Below are positions 1 through 6,987 of a stretch of DNA of 33,162 bases, in pieces. Both the position numbers and the translations under genes were made by a program. Source of the DNA: an uncultured Clostridia bacterium (GTDB lineage: Bacteria > Bacillota > Clostridia > Oscillospirales > Acutalibacteraceae); contig CAMVTS010000024.1 of the NCBI GenBank assembly GCA_947170465.1, forward strand, positions 1 through 33,162. The letters are read 5' to 3'. Under the pieces are notes generated by a model. It was not told where the DNA came from. It did not search any database and saw only the letters and a program-made list of their open reading frames with translations. The stretch's first letter is position 1; every line of letters begins with the position of its first letter.

Positions 1-11
1 CGGCAAGAAAT

Positions 12-47
12 ATCCGTGCCCTCCCCTAGCGCAGGCACCACACGGAT
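12..47. other. Unidentified inverted repeat at window edge
   Basis: Bases 12-18 (ATCCGTG) pair with 41-47 (CACGGAT), and GTGCC at 16-20 can instead pair with GGCAC at 34-38, so two alternative hairpins are possible. It lies just before a strong terminator, as the 3' end of a structured RNA or a 3' UTR would. I compared it from memory with SRP RNA, 6S RNA and common riboswitches and matched none. The left part is cut by the window edge. Confidence 0.35.
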
Positions 48-73
48 GCCTGTTTTGGGAAAGCTTATGTATT

Positions 74-103
74 ACACGGTTAGCGACTGCTAACCGTGTT
101 TAT
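74..103 (+). terminator. Intrinsic terminator of an upstream transcript
   Basis: A perfect 11-bp stem (74-84 with 89-99) closes on a GACT loop and is followed by a short T-rich tract. It would end a plus-strand transcript entering from the left. No gene is visible upstream in the window. Confidence 0.75.
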
Positions 104-179
104 TATACATGATTTATCTCGTTTTGTCAAGGCATATTTTCTGATGATTATTTGACTGCGTTAGCGCATCGAAGATTTC

Positions 180-338
180 ATACTAATACCTAATAAAAAG
201 TAGACAATCTTTGCGGTCTATTTTCCGCAATACTGCGTTGTCGTCCTTGCAAGGCGCCAGCCTTGCCGCGTCCTTCGCCTTGTCTTGCGAAAAATATCCT
301 CGCAAAATATAAGTCTACTTTCTATCAGGAATTAGTAT
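180..338. repeat. MITE-like element with 26-bp terminal inverted repeats
   Basis: Bases 180-205 and the reverse complement of 313-338 agree at 23 of 26 positions and enclose about 107 bp of non-coding sequence. The interior holds further hairpins, for example TTGCGG/CCGCAA near 210-230 and a GCAAGGC/GCCTTGC pair near 249-268. A TA dinucleotide can be placed at each outer edge, as expected for IS630/Tc1-type targets. No transposase is encoded. A related end occurs at 33075-33100. The region from 104 to 430 has no convincing gene. Confidence 0.75.
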
Positions 339-430
339 TAATGGAAACAGAAAGTTGGTTAAAAGAATTGAATTTGAGAAATATCTTACCGATACACTAC
401 AGTTGTAATTTCAAATTTTTTGAATTTATG

Positions 431-459
431 TTGAGATTTGTTGACTCATATGGTATAAT
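431..459 (+). promoter_or_regulatory. Promoter driving integrase remnant and ychF
   Basis: TTGAGA at 431-436, a 17-bp spacer and TATAAT at 454-459, with an extended TGG ahead of the -10. No terminator separates it from ychF, so it probably serves both reading frames. Confidence 0.75.
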
Positions 460-506
460 GACAAATGTATTGGGCTCTTTTCAGATGAATTGAAAGGAGT
501 ATCCAT

Positions 507-773
507 ATGGGCAAAAATCTTAGAGGCAAAGAACTTGGCACCGGTCTCAGCCAAAGAAAAGACGGTCGTTATTCAGCCCGTTATGTTTCGAACGGCAAGA
601 GGATTGAAAAATATTTCAATCCTCCTCAAGAAGCGAAACGATGGCCGGAGAATAAACGATATGAGGAACGTCACGCTGACGATACGGAACAATCCACTAT
701 TATGACCGTTGATCAATGGTTTCAACATCAACTGGAAGGAAAAACACTTTCCATAACCAAAAAGGAGATTTGA
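507..773 (+). pseudogene. Truncated tyrosine integrase, N-terminal remnant
   Basis: This 88-codon frame resembles the N-terminus of Tn916/ICE/phage-type tyrosine recombinases: a GLSQRKDGRYSARYV segment of the arm-site DNA-binding domain, then a MTVDQWF-like start of the core-binding domain. Intact members have roughly 370-400 residues. Here the frame stops at 771-773 after a short non-homologous tail (from about residue 76), and no catalytic domain (R..H-x-x-R..Y) follows. The start is set by SD GAAAGGAG (492-499), 7 nt before ATG. A small peptide may still be made, but recombinase activity is not possible. It is most simply the scar of an excised or decayed element, lying just upstream of ychF. 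Family assignment is by pattern recognition. Confidence 0.75.
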
Positions 774-777
774 AAAA

Positions 778-1872
778 ATGAAATTAGGTATCGTGGGACT
801 CCCGAATGTCGGAAAGAGTACCCTGTTTAACGCTATTACCAACGCAGGTGCGCAGAGCGCCAACTACCCGTTCTGCACCATTGAGCCGAATATCGGCGTG
901 GTCGCTGTGCCGGACAAGCGCCTGGACGTGCTTGCGGAGATGTACGACCCCGATAAATATACGCCGGCTTCCATTGAATTTGTCGATATTGCCGGTCTGG
1001 TGAAGGGCGCTTCCAAGGGCGAAGGTCTGGGCAACAAGTTCCTTTCCAATATTCGCGAATGTGACGCGATTGTGCATGTGGTGCGCTGCTTTGAGAACGA
1101 CGATATCATTCACGTTGAGGGCAGCATTGACCCGAAGCGCGATATTGAGACGATTAACCTGGAGCTGATTCTCTCCGACGTGGAAATGATGGAGAGACGC
1201 ATTGACAAGACAAAAAAGATGCTCAAGGGCGACAAGAAGTATCAGAGAGATATTGACTTCTATCAGCGCGTGCTCGACGCGCTTGAACAGGGAAAGCCTG
1301 CCAGAAGCGTAGAGTGCGACGACGAAGAAAAGGCGCTGCTCAGCGAGGTGGCGCTGCTGACCAGCAAGCCGGTGATTTACGCCGCCAACATGAGCGACGA
1401 GGACTTCTCCGGCGGCATTGAGCAGAATGCCGGCTTTCAGGCGGTTCAGCAAATTGCCGCTGAGGAGCACGCAGGCGTACTGCCCATCTGCGCGCAGATT
1501 GAGGAAGAAATCGTCGAGATGGACGCGGAGGAAAAAGCGATGTTCCTCGCCGATATGGGCTTGGAGGAAAGCGGTCTTGACAGACTGATTAAGGAATGCT
1601 ACGCGCTACTCGGCTTGATCAGCTACCTCACTGCCGGAAAGCAGGAGGTCAGGGCATGGACAATCAAGGACGGCACCAAGGCGCCACAGGCTGCCGGCAA
1701 GATTCACTCCGACTTTGAACGCGGCTTTATCCGCGCCGAGGTCATCGCGTTTGACGATCTGGTTGCCTGCGGCAGCATGACCGCCGCCAAGGAAAAAGGG
1801 CTTGTCCGCAGCGAGGGCAAGGAATACGTCATGAAGGACGGCGACGTGGTGCTCTTCCGCTTCAACGTATAA
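778..1872 (+). CDS. ychF: YchF/OLA1-family P-loop ATPase
   Basis: The 364-aa product has the usual family length. The G1 loop GLPNVGKST spans residues 7-15, the switch/G3 region reads [14 protein letters not shown], and the nucleotide-specificity motif is N-M-S-D (NMSDED) in place of NKxD, in line with the ATP preference known for YchF. The C-terminal part (from about residue 280) is the TGS domain, with the family-typical segments [14 protein letters not shown] and [15 protein letters not shown]. YchF binds ribosomes and is tied to translation and oxidative-stress responses in other bacteria. ATG at 778 has SD AAAGGAG at 761-767. It sits 4 bases after the integrase remnant and probably uses the promoter at 431-459. 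Confidence 0.97.
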   Translation: MKLGIVGLPNVGKSTLFNAITNAGAQSANYPFCTIEPNIGVVAVPDKRLDVLAEMYDPDKYTPASIEFVDIAGLVKGASKGEGLGNKFLSNIRECDAIVHVVRCFENDDIIHVEGSIDPKRDIETINLELILSDVEMMERRIDKTKKMLKGDKKYQRDIDFYQRVLDALEQGKPARSVECDDEEKALLSEVALLTSKPVIYAANMSDEDFSGGIEQNAGFQAVQQIAAEEHAGVLPICAQIEEEIVEMDAEEKAMFLADMGLEESGLDRLIKECYALLGLISYLTAGKQEVRAWTIKDGTKAPQAAGKIHSDFERGFIRAEVIAFDDLVACGSMTAAKEKGLVRSEGKEYVMKDGDVVLFRFNV

Positions 1873-1886
1873 ATTTTGCACCTTTT

Positions 1887-1921
1887 CTTTCGCTTGCAAT
1901 AGTATGTAATGTAAGCGAAAG
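1887..1921 (+). promoter_or_regulatory. Hairpin abutting the SD of the 43-aa peptide
   Basis: CTTTCGCTT (1887-1895) pairs perfectly with AAGCGAAAG (1913-1921). The stem can continue with G-U and A-U pairs through 1922-1925, which would cover the SD AAAGGAGG (1918-1925). No T-run follows, so a terminator is unlikely. Translational control is an inference. Confidence 0.4.
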
Positions 1922-1932
1922 GAGGTCAGGTT

Positions 1933-2064
1933 ATGAATTTCTTTGGTAACAACAGCTGCTGCGGTATCATCATTCTCATTCTCGTGCTGATGTGCTGCTG
2001 CGGTAACAACGGCAACAACGGCTGTGGCTGCGGTAACGACGGCTGCGGTTGCGGCTGCAACTGA
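1933..2064 (+). CDS. 43-aa Cys/Gly-rich small membrane peptide
   Basis: ATG at 1933 lies 7 nt after a full SD (AAAGGAGG, 1918-1925) and the frame runs 43 codons to TGA at 2062-2064. The peptide has a short polar start with two Cys, a hydrophobic run GIIILILVLM at residues 11-20, three consecutive Cys (21-23), then a Gly/Asn/Cys tail with alternating CG units. It contains ten Cys in all. It resembles small Gly/Cys-rich membrane peptides common in Firmicutes (the YjcZ type is the nearest I can name), but I cannot assign a family. The cysteines could bind metal or form cross-links; that is speculation. It is 60 bp downstream of ychF with no terminator between. Confidence 0.7.
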   Translation: MNFFGNNSCCGIIILILVLMCCCGNNGNNGCGCGNDGCGCGCN

Positions 2065-2067
2065 TAA

Positions 2068-2096
2068 AGCGCCAGTGGGCGCTCTCTCCCGCCTTT
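2068..2096 (+). terminator. Weak terminator after small peptide
   Basis: AGCGCC (2068-2073) pairs with GGCGCT (2078-2083) around a 4-nt loop. The T-rich tract is short and begins about 10 nt later, so efficiency is doubtful. Confidence 0.3.
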
Positions 2097-2149
2097 TGAA
2101 ATGTTCATCTCACAAAGCATTCATCAACGGCGGGGCAAGAAGTTTCCTA

Positions 2150-2185
2150 TAAAAGAAAACGGCTCCCCGGTTTTTCGGGGAGCCG
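2150..2185 (-). terminator. Terminator of the alr/ATP-grasp operon
   Basis: A perfect 10-bp GC-rich stem (2160-2169 with 2176-2185) with a 6-nt loop, followed on the minus strand by a TTTTCTTTT tract. It may act weakly in the other direction too. Confidence 0.85.
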
Positions 2186-2195
2186 ATTGTTTTGC

Positions 2196-3221
2196 TTATT
2201 TGATTTTGCCTTCGAAAAATTCGGGAATGTACTCCTTGATTTTCGGGAGGATACCGATACCGTCCGGCGTATGCGGCGGCAGCTGCCAGAAATCATGCGC
2301 GCAATAGGTATTGCCCTCAATAATGGCAGGACCGTTGGGGGTGGTGGCGACGTCCCAGCCGACGTAGCGAATCTGGGGAACAATCGTTGCGGCTTTCAGG
2401 CACATCTGCACCGCCTCCTTGACGTAGGGAATCACATAGCCCTGCAGCTTGACATGGGTGTCGGGGTGCTCGGTGTAGATGATACCCTTGAGGGTGTCGC
2501 CGGAATGTGCCGGATACATGATTTCGCCGGTTTCGGGATTGACCGGTGTGAACAGGCAGTTGTTGTCGATAATCGAGCCGCCGATGCCCATCTTCTGGAC
2601 AATATAAAGCACATGCGGCACGCCCTTGCTGTCAAGCACGGTGATGATACGCATGGAATTGACCGCGTTAGGATAGAGCTTGCTCAGCGCCGGATGCTGC
2701 TGAATGTTGTCCTCAATCGTGCAGAAGCCCTTGGAGGTCAGATAGTCGTACAGCTCCTCCATGCTCTTGTAATCGGAGGTCTTGATTCTCTCGCAGCCGT
2801 GACCGCACTCCAAATCCTGCATTTTGCAGAAGATATATTCGCGGTTGGCACAGAACCGCATGACCTCTTCCTTGCTCGCCTCCTGCAGCTGGACGAACTC
2901 TCTGCCGATATAGTCCTTGTAGAGCTTGTTGAACTCGTCCTTGTTTTCGAGGAAGTGGTCGTAGGCGTAATCGTTCATGAAGGTGTTGAACTTTTTGCTG
3001 ATGAGACGCGTCATGTAGGTGGCGCGCTGCTCCTCGGTCAGATTGTAGAACGCGAAAATCTGATAGTCATAGTAACCGGCGCCGAATTTGCGCGCGCAGT
3101 GTATCATATCCTGATAAATCTTGACGCTGCTCTTGCCGGAGCGCTCGTGACAGGTTTTGACCGCCTCGCGCATTTTGCCGAGGCTCGCGTTTCTGATGAT
3201 TCTGAATATATAATTAGACAT
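2196..3221 (-). CDS. Sugar-transfer-associated ATP-grasp protein
   Basis: The 341-aa product resembles the ATP-grasp family often annotated as 'sugar-transfer associated' (ATPgrasp_ST), which occurs near polysaccharide and peptide-tailoring genes. Visible core elements are a Gly-rich GIGGSIIDNN strand-loop and the C-terminal metal/ATP-binding stretch GWDVATTPNGPAIIEGN, where D, E and N would hold Mg-ATP. Such enzymes make a carboxyl phosphate and join it to an amine; the substrates here are unknown. The longer frame back to 3287 overlaps alr and is rejected: ATG at 3221 follows a GAGAGGGAG SD (about 3228-3236) and lies 13 nt after the alr stop. Co-transcription with alanine racemase suggests, without proving, a D-alanine-containing product. 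Confidence 0.85.
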   Translation of the reverse strand: MSNYIFRIIRNASLGKMREAVKTCHERSGKSSVKIYQDMIHCARKFGAGYYDYQIFAFYNLTEEQRATYMTRLISKKFNTFMNDYAYDHFLENKDEFNKLYKDYIGREFVQLQEASKEEVMRFCANREYIFCKMQDLECGHGCERIKTSDYKSMEELYDYLTSKGFCTIEDNIQQHPALSKLYPNAVNSMRIITVLDSKGVPHVLYIVQKMGIGGSIIDNNCLFTPVNPETGEIMYPAHSGDTLKGIIYTEHPDTHVKLQGYVIPYVKEAVQMCLKAATIVPQIRYVGWDVATTPNGPAIIEGNTYCAHDFWQLPPHTPDGIGILPKIKEYIPEFFEGKIK

Positions 3222-3234
3222 GCTGTTCTCCCTC

Positions 3235-4353
3235 TCAATACTCATAAATTCTGGGCACGCGCTTGGAAATGCCGCAGACGATCTCATCTACATTGCAGTC
3301 GAGCAAATCCGCCATCCACAGGACGCTTAGGTCGTCGTCAAGCAGGCTGACGGTGTCGCCGCGGTGAACTTCGCCGATGTCGGTGACGTCAACCATGAAC
3401 TGATCCATGCACACCCTGCCGATAATCGGCGCGGTTTTGCCGTTGATTTTTACCTTGCCGCGGTTGGAGAGCTTACGGCTGTAGCCGTCCGCGAAGCCGA
3501 CCGGAATCGTGGCGATTTTTGTCGGGCGCTGACAGACGAAGGTACCGCCGTAGCCGACTTCGGTGCCTGCCGGAACCTCCTTGACCATGACGACGTAGGT
3601 GTACCAGCTCATCACCTGGCAGAAGTCCTCCCTCTCCCACCGCGCCTCGTCAACCGGGCAGAGTCCGAAAAGGATATCGCCGGAACGCACTGCGTCAAGC
3701 TGGGTTTCCGGACGAAGCAGAATTGCCGGACTGTTCGCCACGTGCTTCATCGGAATGTGCACGCCGGCGTCCTCCAGCCGCTCTATCATGCGGATATAGC
3801 GCTCAAACTGCGCCTTGGCGCTCTCGCCGTCCGGCTCGTCCGCGCGTGAAAAATGCGTAAACGCGCCGGTGATTTCGATATTGGAAAGCTCGCTGATTTT
3901 CTTGATGGTCTCCACCGAGGCTTCATCGTCCGCAAAGCCAATACGGCTCATGCCGGTGTCGATTTTGATGTGCACCGGCTGCGTTACGCCGCCCCATTTG
4001 GCGAGCAAATTGAGCTTTTCGGCGGTGTCCGGTGAAAAGATTGCCGGGGTGAGGTTGTATTTGATCAGGTTCTCCAGCTGTCCGTCGCAGGTATCGCCGA
4101 GCAGCAGAATCGGCTCGGTACAGCCGGCGCTGCGCAGGGACGCGCCTTCCTCCCAGACCGCGACGGCATAGCGCTCGATGCCGCAGCTTTTGAGCGTGGG
4201 ATATATGCCCTTTTCGCCGTGGCCGTAGCCGTCGCCCTTGAGCACCGCCATAATCTCTACGCCGCTGCCCAGCCGTGAACGGATGTTATTGATATTATGC
4301 TCCAAGGCGCGCAGATTTACTACCGCCTCGGTGCGCTGCGTCAGCCGTCTCAC
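3235..4353 (-). CDS. alr: Alanine racemase
   Basis: This is a PLP fold-type III racemase (L-Ala to D-Ala for peptidoglycan). With the GTG start at 4353 the PLP lysine in AVLKGDGYGHG is residue 39, the same number as in the Geobacillus stearothermophilus enzyme, which supports this start; SD AGAGGG lies 7 nt upstream. The longer reading to GTG 4422 lacks an SD, and ATG 4377 is a second alternative. Other motifs: DTGMSRIGF, the catalytic-Tyr region EVGYGGTF, and GRVCMDQFMVDVT near the C-terminus. Length 372 aa is typical. The PLP motif has Gly where Ala is usual (KADAYGHG becomes KGDGYGHG). It is first gene of a two-gene operon with the ATP-grasp protein. Confidence 0.95.
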   Translation of the reverse strand: MRRLTQRTEAVVNLRALEHNINNIRSRLGSGVEIMAVLKGDGYGHGEKGIYPTLKSCGIERYAVAVWEEGASLRSAGCTEPILLLGDTCDGQLENLIKYNLTPAIFSPDTAEKLNLLAKWGGVTQPVHIKIDTGMSRIGFADDEASVETIKKISELSNIEITGAFTHFSRADEPDGESAKAQFERYIRMIERLEDAGVHIPMKHVANSPAILLRPETQLDAVRSGDILFGLCPVDEARWEREDFCQVMSWYTYVVMVKEVPAGTEVGYGGTFVCQRPTKIATIPVGFADGYSRKLSNRGKVKINGKTAPIIGRVCMDQFMVDVTDIGEVHRGDTVSLLDDDLSVLWMADLLDCNVDEIVCGISKRVPRIYEY

Positions 4354-4381
4354 CTGAGAACCCTCTTTCAGAAACATACAT

Positions 4382-4413
4382 TTGCAGTGACAACCCTTGT
4401 GGCTGTCACCGCA
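4382..4413 (-). promoter_or_regulatory. Hairpin in alr leader
   Basis: GTGACA (4386-4391) pairs with TGTCAC (4404-4409), extended inward by CC/GG and outward by TGC/GCA with mismatches. It sits between the promoter and the chosen start. Any role is unknown. Confidence 0.35.
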
Positions 4414-4438
4414 GTTTGACACCGTTTTCTAATGAAGA

Positions 4439-4467
4439 AGTATAGCACAATTTCGCACGATTTACAA
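4439..4467 (-). promoter_or_regulatory. alr operon promoter
   Basis: On the minus strand, TTGTAA (4462-4467), a 17-bp spacer and TATACT (4439-4444) with an extended TGC. Confidence 0.65.
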
Positions 4468-4523
4468 CAATTCAAGGGATTTTTGGCTTAATACACAAAA
4501 AGCTGGCAAAGCCGGAGATTTTC

Positions 4524-4552
4524 TTGACTTTCCGCGACGTTTGGTGTATGAT
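4524..4552 (+). promoter_or_regulatory. Promoter of serine-hydrolase lipoprotein
   Basis: TTGACT (4524-4529), 17-bp spacer, TATGAT (4547-4552). SD AAGGAGG (4569-4575) follows at a normal distance. Confidence 0.75.
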
Positions 4553-4582
4553 TGGAATAATTTTCGAGAAGGAGGCGACGAT

Positions 4583-5671
4583 ATGAAACGCATATTGGCG
4601 CTGGTTTTGACGATGATGTTTTGTTTTTCACTTACCTCCTGCGGCGTGCTTCAGGACGAACAGACTTTTCTTGAAAAGGAGCTCAGCTCGATGAATTTCA
4701 GCGGCGTGGTGCGCCTGACAAAAAACGGCAGGGTGCTCTGCGAGTATGTTGCCGGAACCGAACAGGCGGACTCCAAAAGAAAGATTACGCGCGACACGAA
4801 ATTCTGCGTCGGCTCGGTTTCCAAGCAGTTTGCCGCCGCCTCGATCATGCTGCTCAAGCAGGACGGCAAGCTCCATGTCGAGGACACCATGGACAAGTAT
4901 TTTCCCAATTACCGCTACGGCAAGCAGCTCACGCTCAAGCACCTGCTGACCATGCGCTCCGGTATTCGGGAATTCTATGACGTGGTCTTTATCGACGACG
5001 CCTTTACCGAGGTGCCGGTTGAAGGGCTGAACATCACCAACGACAACACGCCCGAACAGAATCAGAGGATTTTGGAGGAATGGCTGCTCAAACAGCCGCT
5101 CGATAATCCTCCCGACACCCTGAGCTATTACAGCAACTCCAACTACTTCCTGCTCTCCCGCGTGGTGGAGCTGGTTTCGGGCATGAAATACAACGATTTT
5201 GTCCGCGAAAGAATCTTCAAGCCCCTGCAAATGACCCATTCCGGCTTTGTTGACGACGAGGACTGGCAGCACATGCCGAATCTGGCAAAGCCGAGCGTAG
5301 ATACACAGACTGTCTATGTCGGCGCGACAAGAGGTCTGGGCGATATGATTTCCGACGCCAAGGATATGGAGCGCTGGCTGAAATCCCTGAGAACCTACGA
5401 TATTCTCACCGAGGAAAGCGTCAGGGAAATGACGACCAACTACTCTCCCGAGGACGAAATGGAGTACGGCTACGGTCTTATGCCGGACAAGGACGGCAGC
5501 TTCTGTCACACCGGCAGCTTTACCACCTATCACGCCCTCTCCTACTCCTATCCGAAGCTCGGTATTGACCTCTTTGGCGTCACCAACGACAACGTCAACC
5601 TGGAAGGCGACCTCAATGAGGTCTGCTTTGAACTGCTGAACCGTGTGATAAAAAAGGAAAACGTCAGATAA
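4583..5671 (+). CDS. Class C beta-lactamase-like serine hydrolase, lipoprotein
   Basis: The 362-aa product belongs to the beta-lactamase/DD-peptidase-like (PF00144-type) serine hydrolases. The signal peptide ends in a lipobox LTSC with Cys20 as lipidation site, so the enzyme should face outward from the membrane. Active-site elements are all present: SVSK (Ser78, Lys81), YSN (Tyr183) and HTG (309-311). ATG 4583 is chosen over an upstream in-frame TTG at 4541 because the SD lies 4569-4575 and the lipoprotein signal starts here. Members act on D-Ala peptides, esters or beta-lactams, and sequence alone does not decide which. It is monocistronic, with its own promoter and terminator, and divergent from alr, which hints at D-Ala/peptidoglycan metabolism. 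Confidence 0.9.
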   Translation: MKRILALVLTMMFCFSLTSCGVLQDEQTFLEKELSSMNFSGVVRLTKNGRVLCEYVAGTEQADSKRKITRDTKFCVGSVSKQFAAASIMLLKQDGKLHVEDTMDKYFPNYRYGKQLTLKHLLTMRSGIREFYDVVFIDDAFTEVPVEGLNITNDNTPEQNQRILEEWLLKQPLDNPPDTLSYYSNSNYFLLSRVVELVSGMKYNDFVRERIFKPLQMTHSGFVDDEDWQHMPNLAKPSVDTQTVYVGATRGLGDMISDAKDMERWLKSLRTYDILTEESVREMTTNYSPEDEMEYGYGLMPDKDGSFCHTGSFTTYHALSYSYPKLGIDLFGVTNDNVNLEGDLNEVCFELLNRVIKKENVR

Positions 5672-5696
5672 CCCCGCGTTATCTGACGCTTTTTAT
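5662..5696 (+). terminator. Terminator overlapping the hydrolase stop codon
   Basis: An 11-bp perfect stem (5662-5672 with 5678-5688), loop CCCGC, followed by CTTTTTATTT. The left arm contains the TAA stop (5669-5671). Confidence 0.9.
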
Positions 5697-5705
5697 TTGG
5701 GCGTA

Positions 5706-5734
5706 TTGCAAACAAAAAAACGTTGTGATATAAT
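5706..5734 (+). promoter_or_regulatory. cysK promoter
   Basis: TTGCAA (5706-5711), 17-bp spacer, TATAAT (5729-5734) with extended TGA. Confidence 0.75.
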
Positions 5735-5769
5735 AGGAAGGTATATCAAGCAGAGAGGAAATCCGATTT

Positions 5770-6699
5770 ATGATTTATAACAACGTACTGGAAGCAGTCG
5801 GTCAGACGCCGCTGATTCGCCTGAACCACATGCCCGGCGAGGACAGCGCGGAAATTCTGGTTAAATTTGAGGCGCTCAACGTCGGCGGCTCCATCAAGAC
5901 GCGCACCGCGCTGAACATGATTAACCAGGCGGAACGCGAAGGGCTGATTGACAAGGACAGCATCATCGTGGAGCCAACCAGCGGCAATCAGGGCATCGGT
6001 CTGGCGCTTGTCGGCGCAGTCAAGGGCTACCGCACCATCATCGTCATGCCCGATTCCGTCAGCGAGGAGCGCCGCAAGCTGATCCGTCACTACGGCGCTG
6101 AGGTCAAGCTGATTCACGACGCCGGCGATATCGGCGCGTGCATTGACGAATGCTTGCAGACCGCTTTGAAGATGAAGGAAAAGAATCCGAAGGTCTTTGT
6201 GCCGCAGCAGTTTGCCAACATCAACAACGTCAAGGCGCACAAGCGCTATACCGCGCTGGAGATCATGCAGCAATGCGGCGACACGATTGACGGCTTCTGC
6301 TCCGGTATCGGCACCGGCGGCACCATCACCGGCATCGGCGAGGTGCTCAAGGCACAGTATCCCGATATTGAAATCTGGGCGGTCGAGCCGGAAAACGCCG
6401 CGATTCTCGCGGGCGGCACCATCGGCACCCATTTGCAGATGGGTATCGGCGACGGCATTATCCCCGATATTCTCAACCGTGAGATTTACGATGAAATCTA
6501 CGTCGTCACCGACGAGGAAGCGCTCAGCACCGCCAAGCGCCTTGCGCGTGAGGAAGGTCTGATGTGCGGCATTTCCAGCGGCACCAACGTCGCAGCAGCG
6601 CTCAAGCTCGCCAAAAAGCTCGGCAAGGGCAAAACTGTTGTCACCGTCCTGCCCGATACTGCGGAGCGTTATTTCTCCACGCCGCTGTTTGAGGAATAA
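5770..6699 (+). CDS. cysK: Cysteine synthase-like PLP enzyme
   Basis: This 309-aa fold-type II PLP enzyme matches the O-acetylserine sulfhydrylase family (O-acetylserine plus sulfide to cysteine). The PLP lysine is Lys43 in VGGSIKTRTA, the substrate loop is PTSGNQGIG, and the phosphate-binding Gly-rich loop is GIGTGGTITG. Two motifs differ from textbook CysK: SVKDR is SIKTR and TSGNTG is TSGNQG. Similar variants occur in Clostridia, so another beta-replacement substrate is possible. No T-box or S-box leader is visible. SD AGAGG lies at about 5753-5758 before ATG 5770. No terminator is seen after it; the next promoter starts 8 bp after its stop. Confidence 0.88.
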   Translation: MIYNNVLEAVGQTPLIRLNHMPGEDSAEILVKFEALNVGGSIKTRTALNMINQAEREGLIDKDSIIVEPTSGNQGIGLALVGAVKGYRTIIVMPDSVSEERRKLIRHYGAEVKLIHDAGDIGACIDECLQTALKMKEKNPKVFVPQQFANINNVKAHKRYTALEIMQQCGDTIDGFCSGIGTGGTITGIGEVLKAQYPDIEIWAVEPENAAILAGGTIGTHLQMGIGDGIIPDILNREIYDEIYVVTDEEALSTAKRLAREEGLMCGISSGTNVAAALKLAKKLGKGKTVVTVLPDTAERYFSTPLFEE

Positions 6700-6706
6700 A
6701 CCCTGT

Positions 6707-6734
6707 TTGACAATCCTGTTTATCGTGCTATAAT
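6707..6734 (+). promoter_or_regulatory. Near-consensus promoter for the small protein and ilvD
   Basis: TTGACA (6707-6712), 16-bp spacer, TATAAT (6729-6734) with extended TGC. It is close to a perfect sigma-A promoter and begins 8 bp after the cysK stop. Confidence 0.85.
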
Positions 6735-6766
6735 AGCTATAATAAATACAAAACGGAGGCGATTTT

Positions 6767-6970
6767 GTGAAAGCGATGAAGGTTCTCTTTGCCGCGCTGT
6801 TTGCGCTGATGACAAGCGTTGCCGGCACTGTCTGCGCAGGCGCTCTCGGCTATTCCGCGCCCATCACCGCGAATGAAGGCAACATGACGGTCTGGATTTT
6901 TGCCGGTGTGATTGGCATAGCGGCGGTTGCCGGTATTGTGTACTTTATTATCCAGAATAAGAAAAAATAA
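6767..6970 (+). CDS. 67-aa signal/TM small membrane protein
   Basis: GTG at 6767 follows SD CGGAGG (6754-6759). The product has an N-terminal hydrophobic segment (about residues 5-24, possible signal peptide ending near VCA-GA), a short polar external stretch (about 28-41), a second hydrophobic helix [20 protein letters not shown] and a C-terminal NKKK. The second half looks like the membrane-spanning, Lys-ended tail of cell-wall-anchored proteins, but no LPxTG precedes it. I do not recognise a family. It is first gene of an operon, 17 nt before ilvD, behind a near-perfect promoter. The link to branched-chain amino acid synthesis may be only co-expression. Confidence 0.75.
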   Translation: MKAMKVLFAALFALMTSVAGTVCAGALGYSAPITANEGNMTVWIFAGVIGIAAVAGIVYFIIQNKKK

Positions 6971-6987
6971 GTGAAAGGATGATTTCC

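Noticed and set aside
1..103. SRP RNA or a riboswitch on either strand
   Set aside because: The GGGGAGG-like stretch was suggestive on the minus strand, but the SRP core and known riboswitch motifs are absent.
4541..4582. TTG start for the serine hydrolase, 14 codons upstream
   Set aside because: It lies next to the -10 box, has no SD, and would bury the lipoprotein signal.
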